64,000 bases of DNA from Adiantum capillus-veneris (GCA_014529385.2 CM043945.1:93076112-93140111), one strand, 5' to 3'; shown: positions 1-10,939, numbered from the stretch's first letter. Notes: generated from the sequence alone by a model not told the origin. Made by a program: numbers and translations.

Positions 1-1310
1 AAACACTTGGCTAAGATCAGGGGTGGAGTGTTTAAGGGTTGGAGAATCTTGAGCGTTAACTTGCTCTTCTCGCGAGGGGGTAGACTCGTTGTCAGCATCT
101 TTCATCGGGAATCTTTGACTTATGATAGCTCCCACTCCGGGAGGACAGAGAGGACTACAAACCGATTTGATGCTAGTTTTTTGTGCTTTGGGTCAACTCT
201 GGTGGGTTGGGGTGGTTGTCTGTTATGTTGGGCTGAAGACCTTTCCCCTTGTTGTGGCGGTTGGGCTGCTGTTGTGGGGTGGTTAGCTGTTTGCTCTGAG
301 TTAGTTGGTTGGGGATTAGTTGTGTTCGAGGATGGTCTGGGGGTCCTAAGTGGGCAATCTCTTACGAAATGTCCTTTGTGCCCACAATGGAAGCAGGCTG
401 AAGGCAGATACTTGTAAAGGAATTTTTGTTCGAACCCCTCCCCATTGTCTAGAAAAATGTCTATGGCTTCAAATAATAGGGGCATTGAGATCCATTTCCA
501 CAAGGACCTATGGGTGCCATGAAGGCACATCTTTTTTGGGTGACCTCCCAGGACCTTCCCCAATTTTCCTCTTATGACATTCAAATGGTCCCGATACTCT
601 TAGGGAAGATCCGGGAATTCAATCCAGACTGGGTAGTTCTGCATAGCTGACTTCTCCGAGGAGAAGTTATATTGTGCCATTTGAAGAGGCATAAGGTAGA
701 GTTACCTATAACCCAACTCCCATACGATAGGGCTTGAAATGCCATGTCAGCTTTTGATAAACGTGAACAGGAAATGATTCTTGGGCAGATATTGGATATT
801 TTCTATGAAGATACCTAGGGGGTTTCAATTACTGTGCATCCACTGCTTGAGGGTCTCTACCGGAGGTCTAGGGCCTGCTAGAAGGCCTATTAAGGATTGT
901 GTTTCAATCCTCTTTTCCTGGGATTTTATCTGGGCAGCAAGGAGGATTAAAGGGTTTTACTTGGAGTGTGGTTGATATGATCTCCTCCAGCCTCCGGAGA
1001 ATGTCGAGGCGTGCTGAATGGGTCTGCTGGCCATGCTATTGCTTCCCCTGTTGCTGGTTCCTATTTGTCGACAAAGGGATGATGCTCCCGTTCTCCGCTG
1101 TTGAACGCGTCCCTGAAGCTCTTGGAGGAGAGTAACTTTCTTGCTACCGCAGGTGGTAGGAGTTGGGACAGAGGTTGATCTGTGGTGGGGGGGATGTTAG
1201 GGTTAAGACTGTTGAGCGGGGATGCCGAGTTGTCGCGCACGAGGGAAGTGGTGTTGTGAAGGGATGTGACAAGGCCTGTGATACGAGTGTCAGCCATCAT
1301 TGAGGGAGAA
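1..1310 (-). mobile_element. 5' part of an L1-like LINE, truncated by window edge
   Basis: On the minus strand this stretch reads as the first open frame of a plant L1-type LINE. It starts near 1300, contains a decayed RNA-binding-like segment and ends with a CCHC knuckle near 350-395. ORF2 (endonuclease plus reverse transcriptase) would lie to the left of base 1 and is not visible. Neither the 3' end nor a target-site duplication can be tested. Its gene order matches the better preserved LINE at 49496-56456, although the two ORF1 proteins are clearly diverged. Confidence 0.7.
120..1300 (-). pseudogene. LINE ORF1 (gag-like, CCHC zinc knuckle), broken
   Basis: ORF1 proteins of plant L1 elements bind element RNA and chaperone it; this function is inferred from the family. 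The likely start is the ATG at 1300 (MMADTRITG...), followed by a Ser/Pro-rich N-terminus of about 79 residues. Around 585-690 the minus strand reads NYPVWIEFPDLP, then an in-frame TAA, then EYRDHLNVIRGKLGKVLG, typical of the conserved region before the knuckle. The knuckle is CFHCGHKGHFVRDC (CX2CX4HX4C), residues 64-77 of the last open segment (120-584). A Pro/Gln/Thr-rich tail follows. The frame is interrupted between about 600 and 1060 by stops and frameshifts, so no full protein is encoded. Confidence 0.7.
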
Positions 1311-1412
1311 GGCGAACGAGAATGGGACGCGTGAGGAGAGGGGCGCCTCCATCGAGGCGCCTTTGTGGCGGCAGAGAGCTTGAGGTTACCATCGTCATCT
1401 TGTCACTAGGGT

Positions 1413-1414
<2 letters not shown>

Positions 1415-1503
<89 letters not shown>
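1415..1503. repeat. (CT)n microsatellite, about 89 bp
   Basis: Uninterrupted CT dinucleotides lie just upstream (in minus-strand sense) of the LINE ORF1 start. They could belong to the 5' untranslated region of that element. The Ser-Leu ORF running through them is an artefact of the repeat. Confidence 0.97.
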
Positions 1504-1505
<2 letters not shown>

Positions 1506-2265
1506 GCCTGAGTCTCGTCGTGCTACCTACTGCAACAAGTCCACCATTCGCATTAAATTGCCCTATGAAGCGCTACATGTGCGCTACATGCACTATAAGC
1601 GTCAAGTGGGATGCAGCTCTAAATAGTCCTCAGATTACAAAAACAAATTCTTTTATATGTCTACCAGCTTTTTGAAAGTATACAAATAAATTGACATATA
1701 ATGTGTTAGTGTACCTTGAATATCGTGTTGTGTGGCAGTGTTGGAAAAAAACCGGGGTCCAGTGTATTTTAACCGGTTGAAATTCTAAAATCCCGGTTAG
1801 ATTTTGAGCTTGCCCTGAAGAAAACCGGGAATATTTCACAAGTTTTAGTGTATTTACCGGCAAAATCTTCAACTTTTGACCTAAAAACCGGGACAATTTC
1901 AAGTTTGCCCTTATTTTCTTCGATTAGGAAAATGGTATTTTTCTAGCCCTATTGTGTGGTTGCTTGTGCATGAGCCTTTGAGGAGTCTATTAATGAAGTT
2001 GCTTGAAAACCTCCACAGCCTCACCACAAAGTTGAAATTAGAAGTTAGCTGCTATTTTAAGCATAAGTAATTATAGATTATAGATTTTGTGGATGCATAG
2101 ACATATATTATGTGCATGTGATGCTTATGTCCCACAAAAATAAAAAACCATACATGCGTATGGTAGGGAGGTGGCACCATTTTCACCCTACAAGTTTCAT
2201 GAACCGTATAGAATATACCCTTCCCCCATATACGTTTTTTCTCCTCCATGGCATGTGAGAGTCAA
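1504..2265. other. Non-coding stretch with a cluster of ACCGG/CCGGT motifs
   Basis: I see no gene. Between about 1748 and 1892 the core ACCGG or its complement CCGGT occurs six times, including the palindrome AACCGGTT, in otherwise AT-rich DNA. The rest is AT-rich and unremarkable. Confidence 0.5.
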
Positions 2266-2269
2266 AGAC

Positions 2270-4261
2270 TCAACTTCAATAAGTGAGTATTGGGCAAATA
2301 CAAAAAAAGCTACTAGCTTTTCTATATGTCCTAAACACATGGAAACACATGGGACTCCATTCATCCTACTAATGGATCACAAAGCCTCAATAACTTCATG
2401 ACGCAAACCAAGCTCTCCAACAAACAAATGAGGTAGGCAAATCTTCTATTTAAATTTCATATTGCTCACATTGCTAACAAGCACAATCAAGTGGTCGATG
2501 CACTTTCACAATGACCAAGGGTAAATGTGGTGTCTATAGAAACTCACAATGATCTATCTTTAATGATAGATGAGTATGCTACTGACCGAGACTTTCAGTA
2601 CGTAATTATAGCCTTTGCAATAGGGAAGAAAAAAAGAACCATTCACCTTAAAGGGTGGTTATCTTCCAAACGGCAATAGGCTATGTGTTAATCATCCATG
2701 CAATACGAAGTCATGTATGAATCCCATACTTCTCCTTATGCGGGGCAAAGAGGGAGTCCATCGTCTACTCTTCGAGGTGTAGAAATGTTTTTTTTTTTTG
2801 TCTACCATGAAAAGTAAACATACAAGAGTATGTTTCAAAATGTGTGGTATACCAAAAGTTGAAATTTGATCGAGGGAAGCAACTTGGATTGTTTCAGTCG
2901 ACAGGCTTACCAAGAAAACACACTCTATGCCTGTCAAAAAGACTATTAAAGCACATCAAATGGCAACCCTCTTCAGATCTTAAATTTTCAAGCATCATGG
3001 ATTTCCAACACCCATAGTGTCGGACAAAGATCCTAGAATGACCAGTAATTTCTAGAAGGGTCTCTTTGAGAATCTATTAAGTAGATTAAATTTCTCTTTC
3101 GGCCTATCATCCACAAACGGATGACCAAAGTGAAATAACTAATCTAACGATTCTTGAATCTACTAAAAGCCTATGTCATGGAAGTAGATCAATGTTCTCA
3201 ATGATAGAAGTACCTACCTCTTATAGAGTATGTGTACAATGACATTGTACATACTTCTATAGGGAAAGCATCTTTTGATGTTAAAGAGGGAAGATCCAAA
3301 ATTCCCTTACTACTTAAATTACATGGGAAGATCTTTGCCTGCTGATGAATATAGCCAAGACTCACAAGAATCCTTTCCAAAGATTAAAGAGGTTATATCT
3401 ATCTCAAAGCAAAGGCAAAAAGGGTTGCTGCTAATAAGCATAGAAGAGCCTTAGCCTTTAAGGAAAATGATTGGGTCTTGCTAAAGTTTCTCAAGGCTCA
3501 TCTAAGGCATACTACAGGCAAGAATCCTATGGGCCACCAAGAGTATTATGCTAAACTAGCAAAAAGATACTATGTTCCTTTTTAAATTCTTAAGCCAATA
3601 AATGAGATGGCTTATCAATTAAAGTTGCCCCAACCATTGGTTCGTGCACCATGTTTTCCATGAGAGCCAATGTAAGCTTTACAAAGGAGCACCATCAAAA
3701 GAAGCAATAGTTGCAGACTCTCCAAAGATCGGAGATCAAGTACTGCAATCTGAGTCCTTCCTATGACATGAAGACAAGGTATTAAGAAACGGTAAGATTA
3801 TCTGACGATATCTTATTAAGTTAAAGAATTACCCTTTTAAAGATGCTAAATGGATGCAAGGAACCTAGCTTAAGGATAATATGAACCTTGTCCACGCTTA
3901 CAATACTGCACTAGAGTAAGCATATGAAAATGCATTTTGAATGAAAAATATTTTTGTCTTATAAAACTAGTTCTCTTTTTTTTGTGCACAAATTCAAGTA
4001 GTATGCATACTAAGAATCATGTTTGGGATGACGACGTCTCTCAAACACCATGTAGAATTTATCACTCTACTTGGGAAGATGAAATGGACTAAAGAGCAGA
4101 CATTCTTGTGGCAGCTATATCTCCCAAGCACCAAATGGATTAGTCATCCATCTTGGAATGATGTCGTAGGGTGAAAAGGGATCCTCTACCCACTAAGGCA
4201 AATTGACTAATGACTATGACTTTATCTCTTTTACCTCATAGTCGAGGACGACTATGATTTC
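2270..4261 (+). pseudogene. Ty3/gypsy chromovirus pol remnant (RNase H, integrase, chromodomain)
   Basis: The plus strand reads as the 3' half of a chromovirus polyprotein with many stops and frameshifts. RNase H end and tether, about 2370-2530: NNFMTQTKLSNKQM and NKHNQVVDALS. Integrase zinc-binding region, about 2710-2930, where the usual KCxxCQ reads KCVVYQ, so a Cys is lost. Integrase core, about 3015-3150: IVSDKDPRMTSNF, then after a frameshift AYHPQTDDQSEITN, which carries the expected Glu. The integrase C-terminal region (3190-3590) includes NKHRRALAFKENDWVLLKF. A chromodomain-like tail near 3770-3900 includes RYLIKLKNYPFKDAKW. Chromodomain integrases steer insertion into heterochromatin; that role is family knowledge. 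The same family lies inverted at 58283-59396. Confidence 0.8.
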
Positions 4262-4274
4262 AAGAGAGAGGTAA
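4262..4274 (+). other. Polypurine tract next to the 3' LTR
   Basis: AAGAGAGAGG followed by TAA directly precedes an LTR beginning TGTCAT. The opposite-strand relative at 58283-58307 has the matching order (purine-rich tract, then TGACAT). Polypurine tracts prime plus-strand DNA synthesis in LTR elements. Confidence 0.6.
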
Positions 4275-4529
4275 TGTCATTAAATATCTAATATCTAACC
4301 AACCCAAATGATTTTCTCATATTAAACTGATCATTTAATATGGGATAGTAAACGGGAACAAGGGTTAGAATATAGACATGTGCTTACGGATCTATCTGAA
4401 CACGGGGCCAATGGTAAAGGGGCCCAAATGAGAGATGGTATGTCAAAGAGCAAGGTTAACTAATGGAGCTTAAAAGACCTTAGGGTTAGCTTCATTAAAG
4501 ACCTCCAATGGTTATGTTAAACGTCCTTT

Positions 4530-4757
4530 GATCTTAAGCAAGCTAGGGCTGAGATTGAGGTGGGAACTCGACCTAAACTTGTCTTTGACCTTAAGCAAGC
4601 TAGGGCTGAGATTGAGGTGGGAACTCGACCTAAACTTGTCTTTGACCTTAAGCAAGCTAGGGCTATGCTTGAGGTGGGAACCCGACCAAAACTTGCCTTT
4701 GACCTTAGGCAAGATAGGGTTGAGCTTGAGATGGGAAATCCATCTAAGGTGCTTGTC
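4530..4757. repeat. 57-bp minisatellite, 4 copies
   Basis: Units begin at 4530, 4587, 4644 and 4701, giving a 57-bp period (GACCTTAAGCAAGCTAGGGC...). The first two units are almost identical and the last two are more diverged. Because 57 is a multiple of three, every frame stays open and gives 19-residue protein repeats on both strands; these are not genes. Confidence 0.95.
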
Positions 4758-4796
4758 ATGCTTGATGACTAAGGTACTTGAGGTACTTGTCATACT

Positions 4797-5212
4797 TAAT
4801 GAGGAAGTTTTTTGAGAAGCTTCCTATGCATGGGGGGTAAGATGCTTGAGTCAAAAAGAGACCCTACACACTTAATGAGGAAGTTGCTTGAGAATCTTCC
4901 TATGCATGGGGGGTAAGATGCTTGAGTCAAAAAGAGACCCTACACACTTAATGAGGAAGTTTCTTGAGAAGCTTCCTATGCATGGGGGGTAAGATGCTTG
5001 AGTCAAAAAGAGACCATACACACTTAATGAGGAAGTTGCTTGAGAAGCTTCCTATGCATGGAGGGTAAGATGCTTGAGTCACAAAGAGACCATACACACT
5101 TAATGAGGAAGTTTCTTGAGAAGCTTCCTATGCATGGGGGGTAAGATGCTTGAGTCAAGAACACACCCTACACACTTAATGAGGAAGTTTCTTGAAAAGC
5201 TTCCCATGCATA
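4797..5212. repeat. 76-bp minisatellite, 5 full copies plus a partial
   Basis: The motif GAGGAAGTT recurs at 4801, 4877, 4953, 5029, 5105 and 5181, an exact 76-bp spacing. Each unit holds a copy of AAGCTTCCTATGCATG and of TAAGATGCTTGAGTCA. It is nested in LTR A just after the 57-bp array. No equivalent is seen in LTR B or LTR C. Confidence 0.95.
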
Positions 5213-6107
5213 AGAGTCCCAAAGTTAGGGGATCTTTGACATAACCTTCCACTCACCCAAGGGGCACCCCTTTTCTAAAAGGGCACATGGGACACATGTC
5301 AAACTCTCACTAAGCTTAACCACATGGTGTGCTTAAATGCTATTGGTCGGGCTATAGTGGGGTCCAATGAGCTTCTAGTTCCATCCAACAAATATCTAGA
5401 TATTTTCAAGCTCTCTCTCTTTCTCTAAGGGGTAAGGAGGACACTTGTCAAAAGACTACCCATGTACTTGACTACATGTTGCATGTGATTGGCTAGGGGG
5501 AGAGGGGTCCAATGAGCTTGCAGCATGTGGAAAAGCTACAACTCGCCCCAAGCAAGCAAGGGGGGTGCTGGGGGGATATACACCACACACACACTCATTT
5601 TGTGGATTCATTCTCACTTGGTGAAAGTAGAGGAACTCCACCTCCTTCTCCAAGCTTGTGAGAAGTAAGAGCCTACACCAACACTCTTGGCTATGGAATG
5701 CAAATCCAACCAAGAGCCATGCTTCAATGCTTAAGCTTTCCTTCTTCTCCATCTTCATTACTATGCATGCTAGCAAGAAGAGTGATGATAAGTGAGGAAC
5801 TATTTCTTTCTCCTATGGAATGTTTCTTCTTCCTCTTCCCTACCCTCATTCCCCGCTAGCTCTCTCCACCTTCGAAGGTGTTTGAGGCCTTGGGACTAAG
5901 GCTTGGGATAGTTAATGCTTTCTACAAGTTTATGTTATGCTTGTGATGCATGAAGCTTTCCATCTTCATTGCATCACATAGGTCACAAGGAACACAAAGA
6001 TTGTATTGTACCAAGTCTCTCTTGATGGGAGAACTATAATACAAATGCCTATTGGAGGGGGGACCGGCTCCATATGAATCCGGTCCTCAACTATTGTCAT
6101 GTTCTCT

Positions 6108-6110
<3 letters not shown>

Positions 6111-6144
<34 letters not shown>
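6111..6144. repeat. (CT)17 microsatellite
   Basis: 34 bp of pure CT near the 3' end of LTR A. The corresponding place in the inverted LTR B lacks it, so it probably expanded after the two copies diverged. Confidence 0.95.
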
Positions 6145-6146
<2 letters not shown>

Positions 6147-6355
6147 CAAAAGTATTGTTCATGCCAAGTTAACTAAGTACCATGTTTATGTTGCTACCGT
6201 CAATTAAGTTCACCGATATGCTCACAAAGTAATCTCTCAAAAGTGCTTCACCTAATTTCCTAATTCCGCTACTCTCAAAGTTCATAGGCCATTTCCATTA
6301 CAGATAATTTCAATGGTGCAGTATCTTTGGCATTGCCGTTGACTCTGAATAAGTA

Positions 6356-6521
6356 TTACGCACAAAGTGATTGCTGCATAACCAAGCTCAATGGATCGCC
6401 TTCGAGATCGCCTTCGTCTTCTTGTACTTGCACAATGACAGCTAGATCTTGGGAACTGCAATGAATTTGCTCTGCTAGATAGATATTTTGTGCTTGCTCA
6501 TAATTTAATTCTTCAGCCATA
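6356..6521 (-). pseudogene. Possible 3' exon of the kinase-like gene
   Basis: The minus strand has TTTTGTTGCAG, a good splice acceptor, ending at 6522. It is followed by a 54-codon open stretch (ATG at 6520, stop at 6356-6358) that is acidic and begins MAEELNYEQAQ. The same frame reads through the TAA for about 18 further codons towards 6303, where LTR A begins. This suggests the chromovirus inserted into the 3' part of this gene. Linkage to the kinase segment upstream is inferred only from strand, order and the splice-like signal. I do not recognise the protein. Confidence 0.35.
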
Positions 6522-6559
6522 TCTGCAACAAAACCTCATGACTAGAAATAGTCCTCAAG

Positions 6560-6850
6560 TTATCATTAAGCTCACTTGTAGCACTTAATCATCTATCTGA
6601 AGTTACCATTAATCTCACTCGAACATAAATCTCATAATCTATCCACATCACTTAAGTTACACGAGGCATCAATTCATACCACTTAAGTTACATAATCAAA
6701 TAATCCATTCGCACCACTTGATCCACTTAAGTCACTTAATCAATTCAATAAAATCACTTAAATTAACGATGTTCACCACTTAAGTTTGTTAAAGTACATA
6801 ACACACTCACATCACTTAAGTCACTTAATCAATTAATTCAACACCACCAC
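6560..6850. repeat. Degenerate CACTTAAGTYAC repeats
   Basis: CACTTAAGT or close variants recur about every 30-60 bp (for example near 6650, 6690, 6730, 6776 and 6815), often followed by CACTTAATCAATT. The stretch is AT-rich and has no coding potential. It could be intron of the surrounding decayed gene. Confidence 0.6.
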
Positions 6851-6876
6851 TTGCAAAAACTTAGCATGATTTATAT

Positions 6877-7500
6877 TCAATCATCAAGTCGTCGTAAGCC
6901 AAAATTTGGTACAATATCATAACCATGACGATGGGCTCCAGACGTGCATAGAGATAAATCAAAATAATTGGGTCGGGCTCCGGGAGCATAGCTCTTTCCA
7001 GCGATAAGATGTCGATGTACATTTTTCACGAAACATTTTTTGTCAGGTTCTATAGGCTCTGGCATACAATTAAGTATGTGACGCAAAGTATGACACATTG
7101 TATATATATTTATTTCTTTAGAGAAAGGAGGTGGCTCAATAGATATGCATTCTGGAGGAGCCTATGGGTAGTCTTTCTCCTGCTTTGTCTTGACCTCTAG
7201 TGAAAGGGATGTAAGTTTGGGGAAAATTTTGGTGGTGGGAAAAGTGGATGTTGATCCCCAATCTCAAATGCCTGCATACACAGCTTTGTCTCCAAAATGC
7301 AACATTATATTGCGACCATGCAGATCATTGTGAAGGAAGTGATGGTGGTGAATGAACTTCACATTCTGCAATACTGCATTGATGATTTGCAAAATATTAT
7401 TTTGAAAATTTTTGATGGTTCCACATGTATCCAGGTAGTCTCTGATAGCAAGTTTGCTTCCGTTTGACTTGCAATCTTGGATTCATTGCTCGATGTGAGT
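6877..7500 (-). pseudogene. Protein-kinase catalytic domain, pseudogenised
   Basis: One minus-strand frame from about 7490 to 6877 carries the signature of the kinase C-lobe. An alpha-E-like helix (NNILQIINAVLQNVKFIH) leads to the catalytic loop HNDLHGRNIML (HNDLHGRN at 7309-7332), matching HxDLxxxN with the catalytic Asp and Asn kept. A magnesium-binding DWG in place of DFG follows at 7255-7263. An APPE motif stands in the place of APE, then NIYTMCHTLRHIL in the alpha-F position. The frame ends in NFGLRRLDD and a stop at 6877. Two in-frame stops, TGA at 7264-7266 just before DWG and TAG at 7162-7164 just before APPE, break it. Kinases phosphorylate Ser/Thr/Tyr; the substrate is unknown. An N-lobe is not clear, but frame-shifted coding-like sequence extends to about 7800. 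Confidence 0.65.
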
Positions 7501-7950
7501 ACCATTCCATAATTTTGATACAAGCTGGGTCGTGGGCTATAGCGAGATATAGCCATTGGTAAAATCATGCCTCGATGTTGGATGTCGACCACCGTGGCTT
7601 CCTCCAAAGCTCTTTGAAGTGCCCAGGTACCATGAGGGAGAATCTTGAAGCACTTTGTCGCAAGTGAAAGCATGAAAAGGTGGTCTAGAAGTAGTGACTT
7701 TGACACTACCTTGTATACATATGGACACTCAACTAAATGTTTAAAATAGAGATGTACATGATGTGCCACATATGAGGAGAAAGCTCTTGATGAGAGGAAT
7801 ATACACATGTAATCTTCAGAAATTTTTAAAAATTTTCAAATTTTTTTTACCATGTGCCATTTTTCTTGAAAGTACTTGGAAGGTAGAAAATAAGGACCAC
7901 CATTTCATGCTTTGGCCTGTCGCGTAGCTTGACTCTGTGAAATCGGGATG

Positions 7951-8610
7951 CTACACTGCAACCTGTTTAAATACAACCCACCTACCCTCACCTAATTGTG
8001 GCATAGATAGATGAAAAATAGCTTTGTCAGGGAGTAGATGTAACATTGGTGGCTTCAAGCTGGTAACAATGCTTATTGCCTCTGCAATTGAAATATCTGG
8101 CATTGTTGAGGTGGCAGACTCACTTGATGCCGGCTCATCTTCTATCCGCCTACGCTTTGAAGAAGATTCAATCTTCTCCTTCGCCTTCAACTCTACATGG
8201 AGTTGTTTCACAAGCTCCAGTCGCTCATGCACTTCAGGAAATGCGGAAATCATCGGATCGTGCAAACTATCGAATGAAACGATAATCTGTCCGATGATTT
8301 GTCAAATTGCATTCTCTATAATGCCACTAGAGAGAATATCGGTGCTAAAAGAGGTGGTTGGGTGTGCTTGTTGTAGCTAGGCGAAGTAGAATTGGGAGAT
8401 GTCTCAAACGAGACGGGTGAAGAGGGTGGGTGCGGCGGGATTGTTCAGGCATTTGATGCAGAAATCGAATGCAACATCCGCTAAGGTGTTTGCGATGCAC
8501 TCGAGTAAGCTTTGTCTTGGCCATTGTTGTAAGTACATAGTCGTATTAGTGGGAGATACATTCGTGCCACAATCAATTTCTAAAAATGAAGTAGAAAAAC
8601 ATAGAGTCAT
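7951..8610 (-). pseudogene. Coding-like region upstream of the kinase pseudogene
   Basis: A single minus-strand frame runs from 8610 to 7951 with only a few stops (just left of 8404, and two more before 8265). Its best part, 8265-7951, has 104 residues. It holds a charged helix (ERLELVKQLHVELKAKEKIE), a basic KRRR cluster resembling a nuclear localisation signal, then a Ser/Thr-rich stretch. After its stop the same frame continues towards 7850 with coding-like sequence (HPDFTESSYATGQSMKWW). I do not recognise the family. Same strand and spacing suggest it is the upstream part of the kinase gene. The left edge of the 19.88-kb duplication (8018) falls inside it. Confidence 0.35.
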
Positions 8611-8687
8611 TCATGCTAAGTAAACCATTTGAGTTGCATATACAACTATTAAGGAGTATTTTGTATTAACAATCATAGAGCGGGAGA

Positions 8688-8690
<3 letters not shown>

Positions 8691-8732
<42 letters not shown>
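8691..8732. repeat. (AG)21 microsatellite
   Basis: 42 bp of pure AG. The partner in the second copy (28576-28614) is 4 bp shorter, which is the largest length change between the two 19.88-kb copies. Confidence 0.97.
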
Positions 8733-8741
<9 letters not shown>

Positions 8742-9088
8742 AATAAACAAAGTACACATAAAGAGAAATTAAGCAGCATGCATGTGTGCAACCAAGCCGT
8801 GTGAGACGATCGTCTCTAACACAAGTCTAGATTCTGCAATGAGAGTGTTGATAGATTTTCTATCAATCAAGCAACTCTTTGAGTGTGAGGATATGTCTCT
8901 AACACAAGTAAGCAATTGACTATTCTTGAATGTAGCATTCTAGTAATGGAATGCAAGTCATACACGATAAGTACGATGATCTAAGAGCATGACACATACG
9001 GCATGTCTAGTACCTCGCGCAACAAGTTGAGACAAAGAGAAGAAAAATTTCAGCTCAACCCTCATCTTGTTGTGTAAGATATTAGATG

Positions 9089-10390
9089 AATATGTGATTA
9101 TAATGATGACGTAGACCCCTTCGTTCCGTATGAACTTGATACATTTGACATGGGTCCTCATTATTACATGGAAGATGCTTTTGTGCAAGTCAAACTATCA
9201 AGCATCTCCTTTTGCTCCAAGGGCCCAAAATATCAATAATTTTGCCAAGAGACCACCTCTTCAATGCTACAATTGTGGTGGACCACATTGTGTAGCAGAG
9301 TGTCCAAATATATTACAAAGCAATGCTACACCAGTGCAAGCCAATCACGAGAGCACATTTGCAATGCCAGTACTGACATGTAACCGTTGTGGTATAGATC
9401 ATTTGATTGCTCAATGTCCACATAACCCCAGTGCACCCGAGATTACACCCTTAAACTTGCTTGAGGTTGCACCCAAAACGACTCCAGTTACACCAGTGAA
9501 TATACTCACACGGTCTATGCTTCAAAATCAAAACTATGTCCTTGAAGAGAGAGACGCTGCATCAATTTCCCAAGCAAGGAGAAAGAAAATACGAAGGGAG
9601 AAATCAATCAAGGCTACACATTCCGATCCAAGCTCAAAGAGTAACATTGGGACAGGCAATGACCCCGTATATTTGAATGACCCCGACAATGACTCTAATT
9701 CAGTTGAAACCAATGACACTAAAACCACCACCATAAGAGAAAAAACCAATGGGGAGGATAACGAGAAGGGATCAAGCAAAGCTGAAATTCAAGGACATCA
9801 AAAGGAAAACATGCCTCCTTCCTCAAAACAAAAGGTGTCTTCACAGCTTCCCAAACAGTCTAAGAACTCCCAAGCAAATCCACAAGGGTTAACCCCCAAG
9901 AAACCCAAGAAGATTAGCGCATATCCAAACCTTGTGGAGGAGATTGAACAAGTCAAGCACTCAAGAAATTTAGTGGAAGAGACACAAACAAAGCTAGAGC
10001 TGAAACCTAACCATATCAAAATTATAGATACCGTGTTTCCTACACAGATCCATCCTCCTCAGTAACACAAACCCCTAGCAATACCTAGTATTATCCAAGA
10101 GGGAAGTGAGGGTAAGTCATTGCAAACTAGGCAACCACGTGATCTATTTGAGAGGATGTTTAGTGAGGATATACCTGAACCCATTGAAGAAGTAGAAATC
10201 CCCTCTTCACTAGTGCTTGGTGCTAGTCTAGAATCTCAAAAGGTCCCATGGAACATCTCCAAACTGATGGATTTCTGTCTTTTGAAGTGAGGACCACAAT
10301 CATTTCTAAGCTGTATGGAGATCTTAAACTATGCTTAGTGCTTCGTACATTCCTTAATGGAGAACTACAGGCTAGATTATCATGAATATG
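9089..10390 (+). pseudogene. Gag-like protein with two CCHC knuckles (copy 1)
   Basis: The main open part is 9130-10065 (311 residues). It has knuckles CYNCGGPHCVAEC at residues 46-58 and CNRCGIDHLIAQC at 84-96, both CX2CX3HX4C. A long polar, Lys/Ser/Asn-rich tail follows. The ATG at 9130 is probably not the true start: another frame just upstream reads DPFVPYELDTFDMG as far as about 9190, so a frameshift separates the N-terminal part. After the stop at 10063-10065 the reading continues in shifted frames (EGKSLQTRQPRDLFERMFSE; FLNGELQARL) to the protease segment. CCHC knuckles bind nucleic acid in retroelement gag. No reverse transcriptase follows it in the unit. Confidence 0.6.
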
Positions 10391-10939
10391 CCTGACTTGG
10401 AAGTGAATGATGAGGAACAACTAGAACCACAACCCAACCTAGAGGGACATGAGTCTGTAGTTGAGGTACCTGTCAATGAGTTGGGTCAATACTTTGAAGG
10501 CGATGAATGTAATGCCACTCTACCCATCACTACGAAGGGGTTAAATGTAAAGGGAATCCCTGATGGTGGTGCAAAAGTTAGCATTGTTACTAAGAATTTT
10601 TGGGAATCCATGGGAAGACCTCACCTTGGAGTTACAAACATTGTAGTAGAGATGTAAAATGGAACCCTTTCCAAGCCTATAGGGATGCTCAAGGATCTTA
10701 AGATCAAGGTTCTTGGACATAGGGTATGGCATACCTTCATTGTCATGGATTTTTCTAAGCACCCTATGTCATATGAGATGATCTTAGGATGACCCTTCAT
10801 GAGAGAAGAAAAAATGGTACATGACTGGTCTAAAAACCATGTCTATCTACAGTTCCCAGACTCTGTCATTCGAATGGATCTTATGATCGGAAAAGTGCAT
10901 CATTTAGGCAGTAGATCTATCATTGATAATCGCTCTGAC
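10382..10939 (+). pseudogene. Retropepsin-like segment 1 (DGGA), copy 1
   Basis: Open from 10382 to 10657 (91 residues). The aspartic-protease-like motif DGGAKVSIVTKNFWESMG begins at residue 61, with DGGA in place of the usual D-S/T-G-A. The same frame carries on past an in-frame TAA with NGTLSKPIGMLKDLKIKVLG and MDFSKHPMSYEMILG. It then meets another stop and continues with PFMREEKMVHDWSKNHVYL, matching the flap and C-terminal part of retroelement proteases of gypsy type. Stops follow at 10655-10657, about 10790 and about 10938. It lies directly downstream of the gag-like frame, as expected for a gag-protease order. Confidence 0.6.

Larger units (their letters stand above)
4275..6302 (+). 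mobile_element. 3' LTR of the chromovirus (LTR A)
   Basis: The start TGTCAT follows the polypurine tract. The end is placed at TTACA (6298-6302), because similarity to the minus-strand LTR at 56843-58282 stops there. Shared blocks include the segment after the start, the stretch around 5640-5760, GGAGGGGGGACC near 6055, TATTGTTCATGCC near 6155 and CTCAAAGTT near 6275. At about 2.03 kb it is longer than LTR B (1.44 kb), chiefly because it carries two minisatellites. The sequence right of 6302 reads as part of a minus-strand gene, so the element probably inserted into that gene. The exact ends are inferred. Confidence 0.7.

Noticed and set aside
4512-4815. Leu/Ser/Arg-rich repeat proteins on both strands
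   Set aside because: The 57-bp repeat length is a multiple of three, so several frames stay open by chance.
4797-5212. CRISPR-like regularly spaced repeat
   Set aside because: The whole 76-bp unit repeats without unique spacers, and the setting is a plant LTR; it is a minisatellite.
8024-8380. Plus-strand 118-codon ORF (also at 27909)
   Set aside because: It lies opposite the minus-strand frame that has a better coding look (charged helix, KRRR cluster) and shares strand with the kinase domain.
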